From Betaproteobacteria bacterium UBA6904 (GTDB lineage: Bacteria; Pseudomonadota; Gammaproteobacteria; Burkholderiales; SG8-39), in assembly GCA_002451175.1 (NCBI GenBank), contig DKBI01000036.1:341-12403 (forward strand): a stretch of DNA of 12,063 nt, in the 5' to 3' direction. The notes under the pieces are model-generated. The model did no database searches, was not told the DNA's origin, and saw nothing but the letters and a program-made list of their open reading frames with translations. Made by a program: the position numbers and the translations under genes. Every line of letters begins with the position of its first letter. Positions within the stretch are counted from its first letter, which is position 1. This document shows, piece by piece, positions 1 to 6,868 of the stretch.

Positions 1-848
1 GGCAGCCACTGGTTCTGCTCGACGTACTCGCGCTTGAGGTTCTTCAGCAGGTCCATCGGCTTGATGCGATCCGGCTTGAACGCCTCGTAGGGCACGCCGA
101 AGAACTTCGACAGCGCCTGGCCGAGCGCCGGCACGCGCACCTGGAACTCCTCGAGCAGCACCTGCTCGATGTCGAGCGCCTTCTTGCGCGCCTGGCGCGC
201 CGCCAGCTCGTACTCGCCGGCCGAGAGCACGCCCTCGGAGATGAGGAACGCGTACTTCGTGCGCACGCCCTGCGGTCGCTGCCGCTGCTTGAACGCGATC
301 GCCAGCGTCTGACCCAGTTCGGCCACGCCCTCCTCGGTGACGTTGCCGAAGGGCATTCCCGCCTTGTTGTTGATCAGCTGGATGACCCCCACCAGGTCCT
401 GCGAGTGGGGCTCGATGATCGGCGCGACCAGCATCTGCTTGGTCCGGTAGCCGGTGCGCTTGTCGACCTCCTGCAGGAACCGCAGATTGGGGTTGACCGC
501 CTTCAGCTCGACGTCGTCATACACGTCGCGGATGTTGACCATCTTGCGCGCGAGGGCGACGTAGCCGGCGATCGAGTGCTCGGCCACGGGCAGCTTCAGG
601 TCCTTGAACGAATTGAGGCCGGTCTTGAGCTTGGAGACGATCGACTGCTTGTCCTCGGAGAGCGAGTAGATGGTCAGGCGGTCGGCGTTGAACAGCGCGC
701 AGATCTCCGCGCTCAGCTCCAGCATGATCTCGTCGATATTGCTGGTGGCGTGGATCTTGTTCGTCAGCGCCTGCAGCTGCTTCTGCGACGCGAGGCGCGC
801 AGAAACATCGGGCTGCGTGGCTGACGATGGACTCAGGACAGCGCTCAT
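1..848 (-). CDS. GAF and MshEN-like N-terminal part of a GspE/PilB-type secretion or pilus ATPase (partial, runs off the window)
   Basis: An open frame of 282 codons starts at ATG 848 and leaves the window at base 1 without a stop. The start is supported by a GGAGGG ribosome site 5 bases upstream. Residues about 20-180 read as a GAF domain, with the typical IYSLSEDKQ strand, the SIAGYVA turn and the LVGVIQLINNK core strand near its end. Residues about 190-282 resemble the MshEN/GspE N-terminal fold (EGVLSAGEYELA, then VPALGQALSKFFGVPYEAF). In known proteins of this layout a Walker-type PulE/GspE ATPase follows; here it would lie beyond the window, so the ATPase is inferred. MshEN domains of some family members bind cyclic di-GMP, and GAF domains bind small ligands such as cyclic nucleotides. 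The gene follows the cAMP/kinase operon on the same strand but has its own leader, so it may be a target of that operon. It could alternatively be a stand-alone GAF regulator if the ATPase is absent. Confidence 0.72.
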   Translation of the reverse strand, partial: MSAVLSPSSATQPDVSARLASQKQLQALTNKIHATSNIDEIMLELSAEICALFNADRLTIYSLSEDKQSIVSKLKTGLNSFKDLKLPVAEHSIAGYVALARKMVNIRDVYDDVELKAVNPNLRFLQEVDKRTGYRTKQMLVAPIIEPHSQDLVGVIQLINNKAGMPFGNVTEEGVAELGQTLAIAFKQRQRPQGVRTKYAFLISEGVLSAGEYELAARQARKKALDIEQVLLEEFQVRVPALGQALSKFFGVPYEAFKPDRIKPMDLLKNLKREYVEQNQWL

Positions 849-853
849 CGAGA

Positions 854-859
854 CCCTCC
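854..859 (-). promoter_or_regulatory. Ribosome binding site of the GAF/MshEN gene
   Basis: GGAGGG read on the minus strand, 5 bases before ATG 848. It is a near-consensus Shine-Dalgarno sequence and fixes the start of the GAF gene. Confidence 0.8.
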
Positions 860-865
860 GGGCTC

Positions 866-892
866 CACTCCTGCGTCAAAGTTCAAGGAGTG
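866..892 (-). repeat. Inverted repeat in the leader of the GAF/MshEN gene
   Basis: The arms CACTCCT (866-872) and AGGAGTG (886-892) are perfect inverted copies separated by 13 bases. The repeat lies between the candidate -10 box and the ribosome site, and its upstream arm covers the expected transcription start. It could form a leader stem-loop or be an operator. Only the symmetry is seen; the function is unknown. Confidence 0.45.
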
Positions 893-893
893 T

Positions 894-922
894 ATCCTAG
901 ACTCGGCGGCGCGAGCGTTCAA
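894..922 (-). promoter_or_regulatory. Candidate sigma70 promoter for the GAF/MshEN gene
   Basis: On the minus strand TTGAAC (917-922) and TAGGAT (894-899) are separated by exactly 17 bases. Each matches four of six consensus positions. The expected start near 887 gives a leader of about 38 bases. This suggests that the GAF gene can be transcribed independently of the signalling operon upstream. Confidence 0.5.
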
Positions 923-956
923 CCCCGCGCGCCGCGCGCGGGACGCCGAGCGTTCA
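912..956 (-). repeat. Direct repeat flanking a GC hairpin after the cNMP-rhodanese gene
   Basis: CGAGCGTTCA occurs at 912-921 and again at 947-956; the second copy includes the TGA stop of the cNMP-rhodanese gene. Between them 924-942 can fold into an 8-bp all-GC stem (CCCGCGCG against CGCGCGGG) with a three-base loop. No U-tract follows on the minus strand, so it is not a canonical intrinsic terminator. It may still slow or end transcription at the operon end, or be a by-product of GC-rich sequence. The first copy overlaps the candidate -35 box of the next gene. Confidence 0.4.
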
Positions 957-2039
957 GCGCGCACCGTCGCGACGCGCCGCGCGCAAGCCGCCGTCCAGCA
1001 GCCACACCTTGAACCCGCGTTGCGCAAACAGGAATGCCGCGGCCGAGCTGCGCCGCCCGCTCTGGCAGTAGACGACGTATTCCGCCCCGGGATCGAGGAC
1101 GGCGAAACTGTTGCGGACCTCGCTCAGCGGCACGTTGATCGCCATCGGCAGGCGGTCGTGCTGATACTCCGACGGGTAGCGGACGTCGAGCCACACGGCC
1201 CCGCCCTCGACGCGGGCGCGCGCCTCCGGCCAGCTCAGGCGATGCAGCAGCGGTTCGGCGAGCAGCGCCGTGAAGTCCCGCTTCGCAAGGCGCAGCAGCT
1301 CGCCGTCGGAAAGCATGGTCACGGTCGCGTTGCGCGTGGTGTCCGACACGAGCGACTCTTCGCCGAACACGTCGCCGCTCTTGAGTTCCGCGACGGCGAC
1401 CGTCACGCCGCCGACCATCCGCTCCACCACGCAACGCCCCGACTCGATGACGTAGAACCAGTCTCCCGCCTCGCCTTCGGCGACGATGACCTGCCCGCGC
1501 TGCGCGCTCACGCGCTCGAAGCGGCGCATCAGCTCCTCGATGTGCGCTGCGGGCAGCTGCGCCAGCGCCCCGTGCTGGATGTTGGCCAGGGACAGCACGG
1601 CGCCGCCGAAATCCGCCTGGAGATTCCCCGCCGCCCGCCCGCCCGCCGGGTCGTCGCGCGCGGCCGCGGCCTCGTTCCACGTGACCGCGAGGTCCAGCGA
1701 ATCGTCGTCGATCACGAGGAGCTCGAGATCCGTGATCGCCTTGGAGCGCACCACGGTGGCCTGACGGCGGTTGAGCGGGTGCAGCCCTTCGCCGCTGCCG
1801 CCGACCACGACCGTCGAGCCGCTGCCGGCGAAACTCAGCAGGATCTCGCCGCGCAACAGAAACACGGCGTGGTCCGTCCCGGCATGCTGGGCCAGCGGGT
1901 CCGTGCCGCGCTGGGCACGGTGCACGCGCGCCGCCGTCGCCAGCTCGGTGAGGCGCGCCGGGGACAGCTCCGCCAGCGGCGCGAGGCGCGCGAGCCGCTC
2001 GATGCTCGCGCCGGAACCGTCCGTGGAATCCCCGGTCAT
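954..2039 (-). CDS. Cyclic-nucleotide-binding protein fused to a rhodanese domain
   Basis: A 361-residue cytoplasmic protein. Residues about 14-115 look like a degenerate cNMP-binding fold: it keeps HAVFLLRGEILLSF but lacks a recognisable phosphate-binding cassette. Residues about 153-265 form a second, canonical domain with GDWFYVIESG, FGEESL (Glu227, expected to contact the ribose) and RNATV (Arg236, expected to contact the cyclic phosphate). Residues about 272-355 are a rhodanese domain with a complete active-site loop CQSGRRS (Cys325, Arg330), so it could be catalytically competent. No DNA-binding helix-turn-helix is present, so this is not a CRP-type transcription factor. The gene starts 4 bases after the phosphodiesterase stop without a strong ribosome site, consistent with translational coupling. 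It is the likely reader of the cAMP controlled by the two genes before it. The substrate of the rhodanese part is unknown. Confidence 0.88.
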   Translation of the reverse strand: MTGDSTDGSGASIERLARLAPLAELSPARLTELATAARVHRAQRGTDPLAQHAGTDHAVFLLRGEILLSFAGSGSTVVVGGSGEGLHPLNRRQATVVRSKAITDLELLVIDDDSLDLAVTWNEAAAARDDPAGGRAAGNLQADFGGAVLSLANIQHGALAQLPAAHIEELMRRFERVSAQRGQVIVAEGEAGDWFYVIESGRCVVERMVGGVTVAVAELKSGDVFGEESLVSDTTRNATVTMLSDGELLRLAKRDFTALLAEPLLHRLSWPEARARVEGGAVWLDVRYPSEYQHDRLPMAINVPLSEVRNSFAVLDPGAEYVVYCQSGRRSSAAAFLFAQRGFKVWLLDGGLRAARRDGAR

Positions 2040-2043
2040 TCCG

Positions 2044-2811
2044 TCAGAACTCGATGACCTGGCCGTTCTGCAGCATGCGCGGACTGAACTCTCCCACGCA
2101 CTCGTCGATCTCCTGCATCGTGAGCTCGATCTCGCCAGGCTTGAGGTGCGTCACCCAGATGTCCGCGTCGCGCTCCAGCTTGCGCAGCTCGTCGGCCAGC
2201 ATGGACGGGCACAGGTGCCGGGAGATCTCCGCGAGCGGCTTCTCCTTGTTGGAGAACGCCGTCTCGATGATGACCGCGCGCAGATTGCCGATCCGGTTCA
2301 CCACGCGCCAGAGGTTGTCATTGGGTCCCGTATCGCCGGTGAACACCAGGCTGCCCTTGCCGCTGTCCAGGTGATAGCCGACGGCGGGGACCGTGTGATT
2401 CGCCGGCAGCGGCGTGAACGCGCGCCCCGAGATCGTCACCGTGTGGCCCAACTCGACTTCGGCATAGCGCATGAAGGGCGCCTCGGGCGTGGGAATCTCG
2501 CTGAAGTCGGGCCAGATCGACCAGTTGAACAGGTGATTGCGCAGAATCTCGGTCGTCGCCGCGGTGGCGTGCACCGTGATGGGCTTGGAGCGCATGCCGC
2601 CGACCGTGTCGATCAGGAAGGGGATCGACGTCACGTGATCGAGGTGCGAATGCGTCACGAACACGTGGTCGATGCGGGTCAGCTCGGCGAGCGAGAGATC
2701 GCCGACGCCCGAGCCTGCGTCCAGCAGGATATCGCCGTCGACCAGAAACGAGGTGGTGCGCAGCTGCCGTCCACCGATTCCGCCGGAGCAACCGAGCACG
2801 CGCAGGCGCAT
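2044..2811 (-). CDS. Class II-like 3',5'-cyclic-nucleotide phosphodiesterase, metallo-beta-lactamase fold
   Basis: A 255-residue protein, full length for the family. It has the signature HSHLDH (His54, His56, Asp58, His59), then His139 in ANHTVPAVGY, Asp160 in FTGDTGPND and His222 in THLKPGE. Together these give a complete di-metal site. The TGDTGPN segment, a following hydrophobic strand ending in ET and the late THLKPGE resemble class II (PDE1/CpdP-like) phosphodiesterases. These hydrolyse cAMP or cGMP to the 5'-monophosphate; other MBL hydrolases remain possible on sequence alone. It starts 9 bases after the adenylate cyclase stop and is followed 4 bases later by the cNMP-binding gene, which strongly supports cAMP as the substrate. 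No signal peptide is visible, so it should act in the cytoplasm where the cyclase product appears. The ribosome site (AGGCGG) is moderate. Confidence 0.88.
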   Translation of the reverse strand: MRLRVLGCSGGIGGRQLRTTSFLVDGDILLDAGSGVGDLSLAELTRIDHVFVTHSHLDHVTSIPFLIDTVGGMRSKPITVHATAATTEILRNHLFNWSIWPDFSEIPTPEAPFMRYAEVELGHTVTISGRAFTPLPANHTVPAVGYHLDSGKGSLVFTGDTGPNDNLWRVVNRIGNLRAVIIETAFSNKEKPLAEISRHLCPSMLADELRKLERDADIWVTHLKPGEIELTMQEIDECVGEFSPRMLQNGQVIEF

Positions 2812-2820
2812 GGCGACCGC

Positions 2821-5040
2821 CTATTTTTCGTCGAACGCGGTCACGCCCGTCCAGCCTTCCGGCGGCGGACTGCGCCGGAACTCCGCGACGCGCCCCGCGT
2901 ACAGGGCGTAGAGCCCGCAGTCCGGGTCCATGCGCTGCAGGTTGAGCAGGTTCAGCTCCACCGCATCCCATTGCTGCGCGCGGTACGCGCGAAGCGTCTG
3001 GTGCCAGAGCTTCAGTTCCTCGATCACGGCGCGGCTGACCTCGCCTTCCAGCCCGAGCGGCTCGAAGATCGTGATGGCGAGGTCCTTGCCCTTGACCTTG
3101 ATGCGGTCGATTTCGCGGAACACCATGTCCTTGATCGCATTGCGCGTCGCCTCGCCCACGAGGATGCCGACGCCGTAATACTTGGTACGCCCCTCGAGCC
3201 GGGACGCGACGTTCACGGCATCGCCCATCACCGTGTAGGCGCGGCGCACCTGCGAGCCCATGTCGCCGACGCGCACGTTGCCGCTGTTCAGTCCGACGCC
3301 GATCTTCAGTTTCGGCCAGCCGCGCTCGACGAACTTCTCGTTGAGCGCCTGGCATTCCTTCTGCATCGCGATCGCCGCGAGCACGCCGTTGCGCGCGTGG
3401 TCCGTGTCGTCCACCGGGGCGCCCCAGAACGCCATGATGGCATCGCCGATGTACTTGTCGAGCGTGCCGTGATGCCCGCCGCGGATGATGCCGCTCATCG
3501 TCGTGAGGTAGTCGTTGATGTACTCGCGCAGGTCCTCCGGCTTGAGGGCCTCCGAGATGCTGGTAAAGCCGCGCACGTCGGAGAAGAGGATCGTGAGCTC
3601 GGCGGCGCGCGGCTCCATGTTGTACTTCTCGGGGTCGGAGGCCATCTTGTCGACGAGTTCCGGCGGAACGTACTGGCCGAACAGCTCGGTGAACTGGCGC
3701 TTCGACCGCGACTCCACGAAGTAGCCGTAAGCCATGTTCATGGTGTACAGCGTGCCGATCATGAGCAGGCCCGTCGCGAAGGGCAGCACGGTGTTCAGCT
3801 GCGTCCACGCGCTGATGCTCAACCCGGCCGCCGCCGCCAGCGCGCCCAGCGCGGCCAACGACGCCCAGAGCGCGGACAGCATCGGAATGAGGACGGCGAG
3901 CGCGACGCCCGAGACCACCAGCAGGAGCACCTCGGCGCCGAGCATGTAGGGCGGTTTCTGCTTGATCGTCCCGTCGAGCATGCCGGAGAGCAGATTGGCG
4001 TGCACCTCGACGCCAGGGTAGACGCTCGCCACGGGTGTCGAGCGCAGGTCCTGAAGTCCCGCCGCGGTGGTGCCCACGAGCGCGATCTTGCCTTTCAACA
4101 GTTCGGTCGGCGCGCGGTCCTTCGCAACGTCCGCCAGGGACACGTACGGAAAGCTGAACTTGTCGCCCCGGTAAGGCACGAGCGCGCTCACCGTATCGTC
4201 CACCGGGATGACGAGCGGACCGGTCTTGATCCACTCCAGGCCCGCGTAGCCGCGGTGCACGAAACGCTCCGGGGGAAAGCCCGGCTCGACCTTCGGAAAA
4301 CCGAGCAGCGTGCGCATCATGGCGAGCGACAGCGCCTCGTAATAGGCGCCGTCGAATTCGACGAGCAGCGGCACGCGGCGCACGATCCCGTCCGGGTCCG
4401 TGTAGGGATTGAAGTGTCCGCCGGCGGCCGCGCTCTTCAGCAGCTCCGGCAGCGTGCCGATGTAGCCGTCCCAATGCGTGAAGCCGATGCTGCGGCCGGT
4501 AAACGTCCCCTTGGGCAGCACCGGGTCCGGAATGGCGGCGATGCGCTTGGCGCCTGCCTCGTTGTTCAGCGAGTAGCCCAGGACGATCGGTCGGCCCTTC
4601 AGGCTCTTGGCGAACAGCCCGTCGTAGTCCAGCTCCGGCCGGACCTTCTGGAAAGCCTGCTGGAACTCCGGCACGGTCTTCAGCTCGTTCTGCGCAAACC
4701 GCTCCAGCGTGCGGATGCCGGACGAGTAATCGGCCTCGGCGAACACCACGTCGAAGCCGACGATCGCCACCTGGTACTTGTCGAACAGCTTGTCGATCAG
4801 CTGCGCCATGAGGTCGCGCGGCCAGGGCCAGTGGCCGAGTTCCTGCAGGCTCTTCTCGTCGATGTCGAGGATGACGATGCGCTCATCCTTCTTGCGCGGC
4901 ATGGTGAGGACCAGCCGCGCGTCGTAGATGATGTTGTCGAGCTGCGTGATGATGCCGACCGTGTAGATCTGGGTCGCATGGCCCAGAAAGAACAGCATGA
5001 TCGCAAGACCGAGCGCGATCCGGACGATGTGCTGTTTCAC
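2821..5040 (-). CDS. CHASE2-domain class III adenylate cyclase, membrane-bound
   Basis: 739 residues. A membrane segment lies at about 5-29, then a periplasmic CHASE2 sensor at about 34-345 (PRKKDERIVILDIDEKSL, HWPWPRD, GFDVVF, ending KIALVGTTAAGLQDL). Three membrane segments follow at about 366-389, 391-411 and 418-440, then a cyclase domain at about 480-660. Catalytic residues are complete: metal-binding Asp488 (FSDVRGF) and Asp533 (KYIGD), transition-state Asn610 and Arg614 (GDAVNVASR). Base-selecting residues are Lys529 and Thr603, the Lys/Thr pair of class IIIb adenylate cyclases, so ATP rather than GTP is the likely substrate. A C-terminal TPR-like tail (about 665-739) ends in a PPPEGWTGV motif seen in related cyclases. 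The start is GTG with no obvious ribosome site, 49 bases after the FHA gene; a later start at Met15 would damage the first membrane segment. The sensor layout is the same as in the kinase of this operon. Confidence 0.93.
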   Translation of the reverse strand: MKQHIVRIALGLAIMLFFLGHATQIYTVGIITQLDNIIYDARLVLTMPRKKDERIVILDIDEKSLQELGHWPWPRDLMAQLIDKLFDKYQVAIVGFDVVFAEADYSSGIRTLERFAQNELKTVPEFQQAFQKVRPELDYDGLFAKSLKGRPIVLGYSLNNEAGAKRIAAIPDPVLPKGTFTGRSIGFTHWDGYIGTLPELLKSAAAGGHFNPYTDPDGIVRRVPLLVEFDGAYYEALSLAMMRTLLGFPKVEPGFPPERFVHRGYAGLEWIKTGPLVIPVDDTVSALVPYRGDKFSFPYVSLADVAKDRAPTELLKGKIALVGTTAAGLQDLRSTPVASVYPGVEVHANLLSGMLDGTIKQKPPYMLGAEVLLLVVSGVALAVLIPMLSALWASLAALGALAAAAGLSISAWTQLNTVLPFATGLLMIGTLYTMNMAYGYFVESRSKRQFTELFGQYVPPELVDKMASDPEKYNMEPRAAELTILFSDVRGFTSISEALKPEDLREYINDYLTTMSGIIRGGHHGTLDKYIGDAIMAFWGAPVDDTDHARNGVLAAIAMQKECQALNEKFVERGWPKLKIGVGLNSGNVRVGDMGSQVRRAYTVMGDAVNVASRLEGRTKYYGVGILVGEATRNAIKDMVFREIDRIKVKGKDLAITIFEPLGLEGEVSRAVIEELKLWHQTLRAYRAQQWDAVELNLLNLQRMDPDCGLYALYAGRVAEFRRSPPPEGWTGVTAFDEK

Positions 5041-5089
5041 GCGGGGCGGGAGGTCGGGCGCGCGGCCGCGGCGAGGTCGCGCAGGGCGC

Positions 5090-6016
5090 TCAGCCCTTGA
5101 GGAAGAATTCCATCTTCACGCCGGCGAGCTCGATCACGTCGTGATCCTTGAGCGCGTGCGGCGCCGCCCCGATCGCCTGGCCGTTGACGGCCGGATGCTG
5201 GGCCCCCTCGACGTGCGTGATGAAGTACCCCAGCGGCCGGCGCGTGAGCACGGCCACCTGCACCCCCGGGCGCCCCAGCGTCGTGAGCGGCTTGGCCAGC
5301 TCGAGTTCCTTCCCGGCATTGGCCCCCGAGAGCAGCTGGATGGCGCCGATCAGCGGCTTGGGCGCTGCGGCGGCCGGAGCCTGCGGCGCCTTGGCAGCGG
5401 TGGCCGACGCCGGCTGCGGCGCTGCAGCAGGTGGGGGCGTACGCGCGGCCTCGGCCGGGGCCGGCGGCGAAGGCGCTGGCGCCGCAGCAGCGGCTGCCGC
5501 GGGCGCAGCCGGTTTCGCATCCTTGTCGGCGATGCCGGTGGCCGCCGCGGTGGCGGCCGCCTGCTTCACGGCCGCGACGCGCGCGGCCTCGGCCGCGCCA
5601 CCCGCCTGCGCGCCGCTGGCCATCGCTTTCGCCTGCTCGACCGCCGCGCGCATCGCGCCGGGTCGCAGCACCATCGTCTTCTCGAAATCCGCCTTGTCCA
5701 CCACGGGCGCTGCGGCAGCCTTCGGCGTCGTGTCCTGCACGAACTTCAGCTTGTACTTGCCGAGCTCGATGACGTCGTTGTTCTGCAGGAAATGCTTCTT
5801 GACCGGATTCCCGTTGACCTGCGTGCCGTTGGTGCTCTGCAGGTCCTCGAGAAAGCAGTCGTTCATGATCGACACGATCACCGCGTGCTCGCCGCTTACG
5901 GCGAGGTTGTCGATCTGGATGTCGTTCTGCGCCTTGCGGCCAATGGTCGTGCGCTCCTTGGAGAGCGGAATCTCCTTGAGCACCTGATCATCCATGCTGA
6001 GTATCAGTTTCGCCAT
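5090..6016 (-). CDS. Protein with two FHA domains joined by an Ala/Pro-rich linker
   Basis: 308 residues from ATG 6016. The first FHA domain (about 1-95) has the full phosphothreonine pocket: Gly26-Arg27 (TIGRK), Ser41 and His44 (SGEH), and STNG at 61-64. A linker of about 100-220, very rich in Ala and Pro and probably unstructured, carries the motif FEKTMVLRPG near its start. The second FHA domain (about 222-308) keeps TLGR and a VNG turn but lacks the Ser-x-x-His element, so phosphopeptide binding there is doubtful. The start is chosen because AGGGA lies 6 bases upstream; an earlier in-frame GTG at 6046 would overlap the phosphatase gene and lacks a ribosome site. It lies 17 bases after the PP2C gene, and the kinase precedes that. 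It is the likely adaptor that binds phosphothreonine made by the kinase. The partner is not shown by the sequence. Confidence 0.9.
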   Translation of the reverse strand: MAKLILSMDDQVLKEIPLSKERTTIGRKAQNDIQIDNLAVSGEHAVIVSIMNDCFLEDLQSTNGTQVNGNPVKKHFLQNNDVIELGKYKLKFVQDTTPKAAAAPVVDKADFEKTMVLRPGAMRAAVEQAKAMASGAQAGGAAEAARVAAVKQAAATAAATGIADKDAKPAAPAAAAAAAPAPSPPAPAEAARTPPPAAAPQPASATAAKAPQAPAAAAPKPLIGAIQLLSGANAGKELELAKPLTTLGRPGVQVAVLTRRPLGYFITHVEGAQHPAVNGQAIGAAPHALKDHDVIELAGVKMEFFLKG

Positions 6017-6022
6017 GTCCGG

Positions 6023-6027
6023 TCCCT
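6023..6027 (-). promoter_or_regulatory. Ribosome binding site deciding the FHA gene start
   Basis: AGGGA on the minus strand, 6 bases before ATG 6016. It favours the ATG over the in-frame GTG at 6046, which lies inside the PP2C gene. Confidence 0.55.
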
Positions 6028-6033
6028 GCGGAA

Positions 6034-6858
6034 CTATTTTAGCCACGCAAACAACTTGCCCATCACGCCGCGCGGCCCCGGGTATTCCCTCAGGACGCGC
6101 ACGAGTATAACCGATACGTTGTCCCGGCCGCCGTTGTCGTTGGCCATCTGCACGAGCTGCTGGGCGGCCAGCGCCAGGTTGCTGCCGAAGGCGCGCAGGG
6201 TCTCGCCGATGTCGTCATCGCTCACCATGTCGCACAGGCCGTCGGAACAGAGCAGGTAGAGGTCCCCGGGCGTCGCCGTGTACTCGTGAATCTCGGGGTC
6301 GACCTGCGGATCGATGCCGAGCGCCCGCGTGACGAGGTTCTTGTGCTGCGCGTGCTTGGCCTGCTCGGGCGAAATCAGCCCGGCATCGATCTGCTCCTGC
6401 AGCAGGGAATGGTCGCGCGTCACCTGCGTGAACGCGCCCGCCCGCAACCGGTACAGGCGCGAGTCGCCGAGATGCGCGACGAGGATGTGGTTGTCGTAGA
6501 ACAGGGCGACCACCAGCGTGGTGCCCATGCCCGCGTACTGCGGCTGGCTCTGCGCGGCCTGGAAGATCGACGTGTTGGCCTTGAGCACCTGGTCGCGGAT
6601 GATGCGCGGCGCGATCGGCAAATTGGTGGTCGGATCGATCTCGTAGGGCGGGGCCTTGGCGAACAACTGCCTCACTTCCGTCGTAATCACGGACGTCGCC
6701 ATGCCGCTCGCGACCTCGCCCGCGTTGTAGCCGCCCATGCCGTCCGCCAGCACGACGAGCCCGAGGGCCGCATCGGACGCCACCGAATCCTCGTTGTGCG
6801 AGCGGACCATGCCCGGGTCCGTGCAACTCGCGATCTCGAGGACTTGCGTCAGATCCAT
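6034..6858 (-). CDS. PP2C-family Ser/Thr protein phosphatase
   Basis: 274 residues with all classical PP2C motifs in order: RSHNED (Arg19, Asn22, Glu23, Asp24), the metal-binding LADGMGG (Asp39, Gly40), GMGTT at 111-114, HLGDSRLY (Asp132), TRDHS, LLCSDGL (Asp206) and GGRDN (Asp246, Asn247). These give a complete two-metal centre, so an active Mn/Mg-dependent phosphatase is expected. No membrane segment or signal peptide is seen; it is a bare cytoplasmic catalytic domain. The C-terminal tail is short and basic. It starts 10 bases after the stop of the CHASE2 kinase, and the FHA gene follows after 17 bases. This kinase-phosphatase-FHA order is the usual arrangement for reversible Ser/Thr phosphorylation in bacteria, so the kinase and its substrates are the likely targets. 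The ribosome site is weak and lies inside a 12-base palindrome, suggesting coupling to kinase translation. Confidence 0.95.
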   Translation of the reverse strand: MDLTQVLEIASCTDPGMVRSHNEDSVASDAALGLVVLADGMGGYNAGEVASGMATSVITTEVRQLFAKAPPYEIDPTTNLPIAPRIIRDQVLKANTSIFQAAQSQPQYAGMGTTLVVALFYDNHILVAHLGDSRLYRLRAGAFTQVTRDHSLLQEQIDAGLISPEQAKHAQHKNLVTRALGIDPQVDPEIHEYTATPGDLYLLCSDGLCDMVSDDDIGETLRAFGSNLALAAQQLVQMANDNGGRDNVSVILVRVLREYPGPRGVMGKLFAWLK

Positions 6859-6868
6859 GAAGCGCGCT

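Noticed and set aside
924..942. Canonical Rho-independent terminator after the cNMP-rhodanese gene
   Set aside because: The stem is strong but no U-tract follows on the minus strand, so it is reported only as a hairpin with flanking repeats.
2318..4474. Minus-strand open frame of 718 codons in a different phase from the cyclase
   Set aside because: Arg/Ala/Gly-rich with no motifs, lying over the cyclase and phosphodiesterase genes whose catalytic residues are intact.
1771..5100. A very long plus-strand open frame (over 1100 codons) antisense to the cAMP genes
   Set aside because: Its product is a low-diversity, Arg/His/Leu/Ala-rich chain without family motifs, and it covers several well-supported minus-strand genes. 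Such frames arise from GC-biased third codon positions.
6017..6046. FHA start at GTG 6046
   Set aside because: It would overlap the PP2C gene by 13 bases with no ribosome site; the product from ATG 6016 begins directly with the first FHA strand.
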